From: an uncultured Sphingobacteriales bacterium
GTDB lineage: Bacteria > Bacteroidota > Bacteroidia > Chitinophagales > Chitinophagaceae
DNA length: 27,756 nt
Direction: 5' to 3'
NCBI GenBank assembly: GCA_946479435.1
Contig: CAMLFX010000038.1
Coordinates: 1-27,756 of the forward strand
The notes beneath the pieces were generated by a model. It was not told where the DNA came from. It made no database searches and worked only from the letters and a program-made list of their open reading frames with translations. The stretch's first letter is position 1. Every line of letters begins with the position of its first letter. Positions 22,938 through 27,756 of this stretch are shown here, piece after piece. The translations under genes were made by a program, and so were the position numbers.

Positions 22938-23764
22938 TGGTAAAGTTGTTTCGACAAGTATATAGGGGCTTCCCACCCGCTCGCATTCATGTAAGACTGG
23001 CTATCGCCAACCTGCATATTTTCAAAATATTGCGATAGCTTGTGTAATACAATAACCAGCTCCGAGCTTAGTGTGGTGCAGCGTAAAGTATAGTTGGCTA
23101 TATTGTGTTGTTGGCACGCTGCAAGTATGCGGTAGGCCATATCTTCAGCAAGGCCATATCTCGATACCTCATGCCATATAAGTTGCCCCTGTACGTTACG
23201 TATAGTTATGAAAGCCTCTTGCGTACTGATGCAACATTCTACAATTGGATGGCTGCTTTGTTTTTTTGTAAACTGGTATGCCGCCAACGGGTAAGTTTTC
23301 GCCTTCGGGAAATATCGTTTTAGTAAGTCTTTTATCATCAGCGGCCATGCATATACATATTGGGCCTTATCATTTCCAAGCGGGTGCGCTGTTACTACAT
23401 CGTCATTTTCTACAAGATGCACTTTTTTGAGCCATGCTTCAGCTGTTTCAGCATTATAAAGCGAAGATGGCACTACAATATTCTTTTCCGTACCTATAAA
23501 TGCAGCTACTACTTTGTTGGCATCAGTCAGTAAAGGCTCATTTAAAAACTGGTGCTCGAAAAAATCAATTATCCAGTCTGTAGGTACATTGTTATAGTCG
23601 CTATACCTTACCGCCAGTATTGCACCATTATCCCCAATACCCGATATTGCCAGGCTGCGCGGGCATATAGTAACCAGTACTTTTTTTACCGCTGTCATCA
23701 GGTTGCCGGTATCGGGCGAGGCATACTGCTGTTTATTTGTACTTGTTTTTAATATCTCTGACAT
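22928..23764 (-). CDS. DUF3822 family protein
   Basis: A 278-residue soluble protein of the DUF3822 family, a Bacteroidota protein with an actin/ASKHA-like layout whose function is unknown. Visible core: ICPRSLAISGIGDNGAILAVRYSDY near the N-terminus, VVAAFIGTEKNIVVPSSLYN, and two later segments, VECCISTQEAFITIRNVQGQLIWHEVSRYG and NYTLRCTTLSSELVIVLHKLSQYF. ATG 23764 (MSEILKTS) is preferred; the frame continues to 23797, with the upstream sequence TATAATTG looking like a promoter. Constant position before rsmD and coaD suggests a linked role but none is shown. Confidence 0.85.
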   Translation of the reverse strand: MSEILKTSTNKQQYASPDTGNLMTAVKKVLVTICPRSLAISGIGDNGAILAVRYSDYNNVPTDWIIDFFEHQFLNEPLLTDANKVVAAFIGTEKNIVVPSSLYNAETAEAWLKKVHLVENDDVVTAHPLGNDKAQYVYAWPLMIKDLLKRYFPKAKTYPLAAYQFTKKQSSHPIVECCISTQEAFITIRNVQGQLIWHEVSRYGLAEDMAYRILAACQQHNIANYTLRCTTLSSELVIVLHKLSQYFENMQVGDSQSYMNASGWEAPIYLSKQLYQCV

Positions 23765-23783
23765 ACAACACACAATTATAGAA

Positions 23784-23791
23784 TAAATTTG
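23784..23791 (+). promoter_or_regulatory. Candidate -7 element for MATE gene
   Basis: TAAATTTG, an exact TAnnTTTG match, 74 bases before the TTG start of the MATE gene. No TTG is visible at the usual -33 distance. Confidence 0.5.
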
Positions 23792-23865
23792 CGACACTTT
23801 GGGCCATAAGCCTGTGTAATAGCTTATTTGGTTTGTAGTATAACGTTTTTAAGTAAAGTATATCA

Positions 23866-25197
23866 TTGAGGGTTTCAGTTACAAATAAAGATATATTCAG
23901 GTTGGCGGCACCAATTTCGCTTTCCTTGCTTATACCGCAAATCAGCTTCCTTACTAACACTGCTTTCCTGGGCAGGTTAGGAGAGGTGGAGCTAGGTGTA
24001 AATGGTATTAGTGGCATATTCTATCTTACTCTTTCTATGATAGGCTATGGACTGGCTAATGGGATACAAGTCCAAATGGCCAGGCGTTCAGGTGAGGGAA
24101 ACAAAGATGGCCTTGCGCAAACATTCACCAATGGTGTGCTGCTTTCACTACTGTTCTCTTTGGGTATGATGGTGCTTTCACTGTGGCTGGCACCTATCAT
24201 CTTCAGCCTTAGCCTGCATAATAGCCAGAACGTACTGCTTAGTGTCAACTACCTGTATATAAGGGTATGGGGTTTGCCCTTCCTTATGCTTACACAACTG
24301 GTTAACGCCTTCTATATCTCTGTCAGCCAGTCCAGGTATCTGATATATGGCTCTGTTGTCAGTACTGTCACAAACATCCTGTTCGATTACCTGTTCATAT
24401 TTGGTAAAGGTGGTTTCCCGAAGATGGGGCTGGAAGGCGCCGCTGTAGCCTCCATTCTTTCAGAGGTAGCCTATTGCCTCACCATGTATGGTATCTTCTA
24501 CTTCCGAAGCTTGCACAGGCAATACCCCGTAATGGCTTTCTGGCGGTTTGATAGTGCATTGTCGAAACGTTCATTGAAGGTATCGGCCCCCCTCATAGTG
24601 CAGTACCTCTTCAGTATAGGTGGCTGGCAGGTGTTCTTCATCTTTGTTGAGCACCTTGGTGAGCGCGAACTGGCAGCATCGCAGATACTGCGCAGCGTGT
24701 TTGGTATAGTGGGTATAGGTACCTGGGCGTTTGCATCTACCTGCAATACCATGGTCAGTAACATTATAGGGCAGGGGCGGCAACGCATGGTATTGCCACT
24801 CATTGCCAAGATAGCTAAGCTGAGCTTCCTGGTTACACTTGGTGTATGCATTCTGCTGCTTGTGTTCTCCGATACCTTCCTGTCGCTATACCGGGATGAC
24901 CCATCGCTTGTGGCCTTTGCTAAACCCAGCCTGCGGGTCATCACTACTGCTATGCTTATCATGTCGCTGTCTACAGTTCTGTTCAACGGAGTAGTAGGTA
25001 CAGGTAATACCCTCATCAACCTGACTATTGAGGTGCTATGTGTGGCCAGTTACCTTACCTACTGCTACATAGTGATAGAGGTGAAGCGTATGCCCTTGCA
25101 TTGGGCCTGGGGCTCCGAGTTCGTGTATTGGTCAACCCTCTTCCTGGTGAGTATAGCCTACCTGAAGAGCGGGCGCTGGAAGGGGAAGAAGATATAG
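23866..25197 (+). CDS. MATE family efflux transporter
   Basis: A 443-residue inner-membrane exporter with twelve predicted helices, of the MATE (DinF/NorM-like) family, driven by sodium or proton entry. Typical segments are LAAPISLSLLIPQISFLTNTAFLGRLGEVELG at the start, then LANGIQVQMARRSGEGN, FYISVSQSRYLIYGSVVS and, in the second half, STVLFNGVVGTGNTLINL. Substrate unknown. The start must be TTG at 23866, since the next in-frame ATG is 57 codons on and would remove the first two helices. Codon third positions are richer in G and C than in the neighbours. Confidence 0.92.
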   Translation: MRVSVTNKDIFRLAAPISLSLLIPQISFLTNTAFLGRLGEVELGVNGISGIFYLTLSMIGYGLANGIQVQMARRSGEGNKDGLAQTFTNGVLLSLLFSLGMMVLSLWLAPIIFSLSLHNSQNVLLSVNYLYIRVWGLPFLMLTQLVNAFYISVSQSRYLIYGSVVSTVTNILFDYLFIFGKGGFPKMGLEGAAVASILSEVAYCLTMYGIFYFRSLHRQYPVMAFWRFDSALSKRSLKVSAPLIVQYLFSIGGWQVFFIFVEHLGERELAASQILRSVFGIVGIGTWAFASTCNTMVSNIIGQGRQRMVLPLIAKIAKLSFLVTLGVCILLLVFSDTFLSLYRDDPSLVAFAKPSLRVITTAMLIMSLSTVLFNGVVGTGNTLINLTIEVLCVASYLTYCYIVIEVKRMPLHWAWGSEFVYWSTLFLVSIAYLKSGRWKGKKI

Positions 25198-25198
25198 C

Positions 25199-25654
25199 TT
25201 AGTCCTTAATGAAGTTAAGATCAACATCGGTACGGCGAACATTGGCTTGTGTGAGGTCTTCAGGTAGCTTTGCAGTTTTGATGCCGATGGTTAGTTTCCC
25301 TTTGTAGTAGTCGGTACACTTAACTATGTTGCGGCATTGGCGCGTTAATGTAGTTTTATTCGCATCAGATCGTTGATAGGTTATATTTACATCGTAGCCG
25401 CACTGGCATAGCTGGGTAATATTTCGATAGGTGCCTGTTTGGCCTGCTTTCACGCCATCGAAAGAAAAGGTCTCACCTTTATCGTTGGTCACTTCCACCT
25501 TGCTGATATTGTCAACACCAGTATTCTGAATACGTACCTGCAGGCAATCTTTACATTCTGCAGCAGCTGTTTCCGTATTCTTCAGCACTTTGATGCTTTG
25601 CGCATTGCACGATGCGATCGCTACAAGCGATAATGCGAATAATATTTGTTTCAT
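25199..25654 (-). CDS. Secreted cysteine-rich protein, possible lipoprotein
   Basis: A 151-residue exported protein. The signal sequence MKQILFALSLVAIASCNAQS can be read as a lipobox (IASC, lipid anchor on Cys16) or as a signal peptidase I site after NAQ. The mature part has six more cysteines in CxxC, CxC and CxxxxxC spacings (ECKDC, LCQC, QCRNIVKC), suggesting disulfides or metal sites. The fold looks like a small beta-sandwich (VRIQNTGVDNISKVEVTND, TGTYRNITQ). No family recognised. ATG 25654 is used over 25669. It follows ytxJ by 24 bases and converges with the MATE gene. Confidence 0.72.
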   Translation of the reverse strand: MKQILFALSLVAIASCNAQSIKVLKNTETAAAECKDCLQVRIQNTGVDNISKVEVTNDKGETFSFDGVKAGQTGTYRNITQLCQCGYDVNITYQRSDANKTTLTRQCRNIVKCTDYYKGKLTIGIKTAKLPEDLTQANVRRTDVDLNFIKD

Positions 25655-25678
25655 GCGGCTAAAATACATTTCTTCTGC

Positions 25679-26014
25679 TTAAACATTTTTTGCCTGCTCT
25701 ACTACATCATCCATACTAATACCGTTGTGGCTTTCGCTGTACCGGCATTCACCATCTTTAATTATTAATATTTGTGGCGATTCATGATGTATATGAAAAA
25801 CCTCTGCTATTTTATTAGATACAGGCCTGTACCTTATCAGGTCGAGGTAGTAAAACTTCATATCGCTTTCCACTTTGCTGCGCTCCAGGCGGCCTTTAGC
25901 CATATCGCTGATGGAGCAGCGGGTGCTGTGTTTAAAAATAACTACAGGCTGTTCTTTACTCTCTTGTTTTATGGTTTCCAATTGCTCTTCGCTAGTAAGT
26001 TCTATCCAGTTCAT
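25679..26014 (-). CDS. ytxJ: Bacillithiol-system redoxin YtxJ
   Basis: A 111-residue thioredoxin-fold protein of the YtxJ (monothiol bacilliredoxin-like) family. It starts MNWIELTSEEQ and has the active-site motif HSTRCSISDMAK, with a single redox cysteine (Cys33). The cis-Pro loop is HESPQILII. YtxJ proteins are thought to remove bacillithiol from mixed disulfides in the cytoplasm, so the organism probably makes bacillithiol. The open frame continues upstream to 26059, but ATG 26014 gives the conserved MNWI start. A TAATTTTG lies only 8 bases before it, which would leave almost no leader. Confidence 0.88.
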   Translation of the reverse strand: MNWIELTSEEQLETIKQESKEQPVVIFKHSTRCSISDMAKGRLERSKVESDMKFYYLDLIRYRPVSNKIAEVFHIHHESPQILIIKDGECRYSESHNGISMDDVVEQAKNV

Positions 26015-26143
26015 AGTGTCAAAATTAAGAAGGTCTGTAATATTTGCTTCCAGAAACATTCTATAGGGTTATAATACCATGCCATATTGTTTATTGGCGT
26101 TTTGCCCGAAATGCTGTTATTTAGCCCCCGTAAAACATACTAC

Positions 26144-27025
26144 ATGAAGCACGCATTTATATTTCCGGGGCAGGGTGCACAGTTCTCGGGTATGGGTAAA
26201 GAACTGTACGAGACCAACTCTGTAGCCCGCGAGTACTTTGAACAGGCCAATGAGATACTTGAGTTCCGTATTACCGATGTAATGTTCAACGGTAGCGATG
26301 AAGACCTGAAGCAAACCAAGGTAACACAGCCTGCAGTGTTTCTTCACTCGGTGATACTGTTCGAGACCACGCCTAACCTGCTGCCCGATATGGTTGCCGG
26401 CCACTCCCTGGGTGAGTTCTCGGCACTGGTTGCCAACAAGGTACTTAGCTTCCAGGATGGCCTGAGGCTGGTAGCTAAGCGTGCCGATGCCATGCAACGC
26501 GCCTGCGAGATCAACCCATCGACTATGGCAGCTATCCTGGGCCTTGAAGACAAGGTGGTTGAGGATGTATGCGCCGAGTTTGAACACCAGGTAGTGGTGG
26601 CGGCTAACTACAACTCGCCGGGCCAGCTGGTGATAAGCGGTAGTATTGAAGGCGTACAACAGGCCTGCGAGAAGCTGAAGGCCGCAGGTGCCAAGCGCGC
26701 ATTGGTGCTACCTGTAGGTGGTGCGTTCCACTCGCCGCTGATGGAGCCTGCCAAAGAGCAATTGCAGGATGCTATCAACAGCACTCATTTCGGTAACCCA
26801 ACCTGCCCCGTTTACCAGAACGTGGATGCCCATCCGTACATCAACCCCGAGCAAATAAAGCAGAACCTCATTAACCAACTGACATCGCCTGTAAGGTGGA
26901 CGCAGACCATCAATAAGATGGTGGAGAATGGCGCCACACGCTTTACCGAGGTAGGGCCGGGTGCCGTACTGCAAGGCCTGGTTAAGAAGATAGCCAAAGG
27001 CGTAGAGACCGACGGAATAAATTAA
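26144..27025 (+). CDS. fabD: Malonyl-CoA:ACP transacylase
   Basis: Transfers malonyl from CoA to acyl carrier protein to begin fatty-acid elongation in the cytoplasm. The 293-residue product has FPGQGAQFSGMG at the start, the nucleophile elbow AGHSLGEFSAL (Ser88), the QRACE segment, the catalytic His in GGAFHSPLM, and EVGPGAVLQGLV at the end. The frame opens earlier at 26087, but ATG 26144 matches the family N-terminus. Codon use is distinctly G/C-ending compared with nearby genes, as expected of a highly expressed gene. A strong terminator follows. Confidence 0.97.
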   Translation: MKHAFIFPGQGAQFSGMGKELYETNSVAREYFEQANEILEFRITDVMFNGSDEDLKQTKVTQPAVFLHSVILFETTPNLLPDMVAGHSLGEFSALVANKVLSFQDGLRLVAKRADAMQRACEINPSTMAAILGLEDKVVEDVCAEFEHQVVVAANYNSPGQLVISGSIEGVQQACEKLKAAGAKRALVLPVGGAFHSPLMEPAKEQLQDAINSTHFGNPTCPVYQNVDAHPYINPEQIKQNLINQLTSPVRWTQTINKMVENGATRFTEVGPGAVLQGLVKKIAKGVETDGIN

Positions 27026-27040
27026 GAACTACTTTTATAC

Positions 27041-27077
27041 AAACCGGGTTGGATATTCATTCGACCCGGTTTTTTTA
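27041..27077 (+). terminator. Intrinsic terminator after fabD
   Basis: AAACCGGGT and ACCCGGTTT close a longer imperfect stem around TATTCA, and a run of seven T follows. Confidence 0.9.
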
Positions 27078-27105
27078 TGCGTTTTGTATGGGTGTTATTT
27101 TTATG

Positions 27106-27245
27106 TGTTGTTCAATTTTGTTGAAAAACAAAAAAAATAAAAAATTTCCGGTGCGACAGTTTCCTTCGGACAGGCTGACTGTATTGGTTTTTGGGGAACA
27201 TTGCCGCATGACTGATTTTCTCATACTCATCAAAATTGAACAACA
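27106..27245. repeat. 140-base inverted-repeat element
   Basis: TGTTGTTCAATTTTG (27106-27120) is repeated exactly in reverse complement as CAAAATTGAACAACA (27231-27245), and pairing extends a few bases on each side with one mismatch (about 27103-27124 with 27227-27248). The 110 bases between are A-rich at the start and hold no credible gene. It may be a MITE-like element or the ends of a small structured RNA. Confidence 0.5.
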
Positions 27246-27258
27246 TATCTTAAAGTAA

Positions 27259-27287
27259 ATAACATTGCCTTGCTGGGGCAATGTTAT
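27259..27287 (-). terminator. Hairpin, probable terminator of hpf
   Basis: ATAACATTGCC and GGCAATGTTAT form an 11-base-pair stem 24 bases after the hpf stop; on the minus strand a TTTACTTT stretch follows. Moderately T-rich tail. Confidence 0.62.
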
Positions 27288-27311
27288 CATATATACCGAT
27301 GGGTTAGTAAC

Positions 27312-27635
27312 CTAGTTATTGTGGTGGTCGTGCATGCGATCGAACAGGGTAGTGAGCGATGAATGCAACTTATCGATAGCCGTATTGAAGGCCATATCCA
27401 ACGTATCGCCATGCGCGGTTACCGCAATGGGTTCCCTGCCATTTACACGTGCTTCCAATGTGCAACGTTTATCGTTAATGCCTTGTTTAGCCGCATTTTC
27501 ATCGGCCAGGAATATTTCTACACGGCTTATGTGCTCGCTATAACGTTCCAGTTCGGCTGATATAGTTGAGCTAAAATTTTCGTTCAGTTTCTCGCTGCCG
27601 TTAATGTTGTGGTCTGTATTGAGTTGTATTATCAT
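27312..27635 (-). CDS. hpf: Ribosome hibernation factor, HPF/RaiA family (short form)
   Basis: A 107-residue protein that binds the 30S decoding centre and inactivates ribosomes in slow growth or stress. It follows the sigma-54-modulation / HPF fold: MIIQLNTDHNINGSEKLNENF, a helix (ISAELERYSEHISRVEIFLAD), then CTLEARVNGREPIAVTAHGDTLDMAFNTAIDKLHSSL and a basic/His end. It is the short form with no C-terminal dimerisation extension. It is preceded by an exact TATATTTG promoter element and followed by a hairpin. Confidence 0.9.
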   Translation of the reverse strand: MIIQLNTDHNINGSEKLNENFSSTISAELERYSEHISRVEIFLADENAAKQGINDKRCTLEARVNGREPIAVTAHGDTLDMAFNTAIDKLHSSLTTLFDRMHDHHNN

Positions 27636-27664
27636 AGTATGTATGGCCCCGGTTTAATTAAAGA

Positions 27665-27672
27665 CAAATATA
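27665..27672 (-). promoter_or_regulatory. Candidate -7 element for hpf
   Basis: The minus strand reads TATATTTG, an exact TAnnTTTG match, 29 bases before the hpf ATG. A TTTA lies upstream near the -33 position at slightly long spacing. Confidence 0.55.
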
Positions 27673-27756
27673 CGTAAAAATATTGTATTTGTGCGTAAAC
27701 TTGTCGCCGGAGGCTATTATTGTATTGTAAAACTGTGCCAAGGAGTAATTAGAAGG

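Noticed and set aside
24498..25019. 173-residue minus-strand frame inside the MATE gene
   Set aside because: Product is Arg/Thr/Pro-rich with no fold pattern, as expected opposite a GC3-rich membrane-protein gene.
26117..26659. 180-residue minus-strand frame inside fabD
   Set aside because: Opposite a certain fabD with intact motifs; it has no recognisable domain and no promoter.
27049..27258. 69-residue plus-strand frame after fabD
   Set aside because: It starts within the fabD terminator, spans the inverted repeat and has no protein-like pattern.
27075..27290. 71-residue minus-strand frame after hpf
   Set aside because: It runs through the inverted repeat and begins within the probable hpf terminator hairpin; composition is that of AT-rich non-coding DNA.

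Overview
The window comes from a Bacteroidota chromosome, most likely a Chitinophagaceae-like or other Sphingobacteriia/Chitinophagia-type member. The evidence is a C10 peptidase with a type IX secretion (Por) sorting tail, two PorT-like outer-membrane barrels, a bacillithiol-linked YtxJ redoxin, a zinc-less type B L31, the DUF3822-rsmD-coaD block, and repeated promoters of the Bacteroidota form TTTG-N19-TAnnTTTG. It reads as ordinary chromosome: no insertion sequence, phage, integrase or CRISPR array is visible.

Layout. 1-5450: anmK (cell-wall recycling), a PaiB-type FMN-binding protein, a 50-residue lmo0937-type membrane protein, an MCE/MlaD-like protein, two paralogous outer-membrane barrel proteins, a 4HBT thioesterase and a DUF1569 protein. 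5468-9618: a small conserved protein, a PhnP-like metallo-beta-lactamase hydrolase, a periplasmic TlpA-like thioredoxin, rpmE2, a GlmU-like nucleotidyltransferase-fold protein and tpiA. 9691-9899: tRNA-Glu(UUC) and tRNA-Arg(CCG), each with its own promoter and terminator. 9956-11067: three small uncharacterised genes and a TfoX-N protein, all on the minus strand. 11195-14833: an SDR oxidoreductase, an alpha/beta hydrolase with a DinB protein, and a GlxA-type regulator followed at 12 bases by a group III truncated haemoglobin.

14834-19035: a large GT-C-like membrane protein, then a divergent pair that looks like polyhydroxyalkanoate (PHA) biology: a 502-residue PhaE-like synthase subunit and a MaoC/PhaJ-type (R)-enoyl-CoA hydratase. 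The PhaE-like protein carries a four-copy W/M/N decapeptide repeat and a Lys/Ala/Thr tail. It is the most unusual item here; no PhaC catalytic subunit is in the window. 19179-21903: the secreted C10 peptidase, a tightly coupled secreted protein of unknown function, and a DUF1232 protein. 21930-27635: coaD, rsmD (with GPPY in place of the usual D/NPPY), a DUF3822 protein, a MATE exporter, a Cys-rich secreted protein with ytxJ, fabD, a 140-base inverted-repeat element, and an HPF/RaiA ribosome hibernation factor.

Start sites: several open frames extend upstream of the likely start through TTG or in-frame ATG codons. I trimmed MCE, DUF1569, the 104-residue protein, L31, RsmD, DUF3822, the Cys-rich protein, YtxJ and FabD to the start that fits the family N-terminus.
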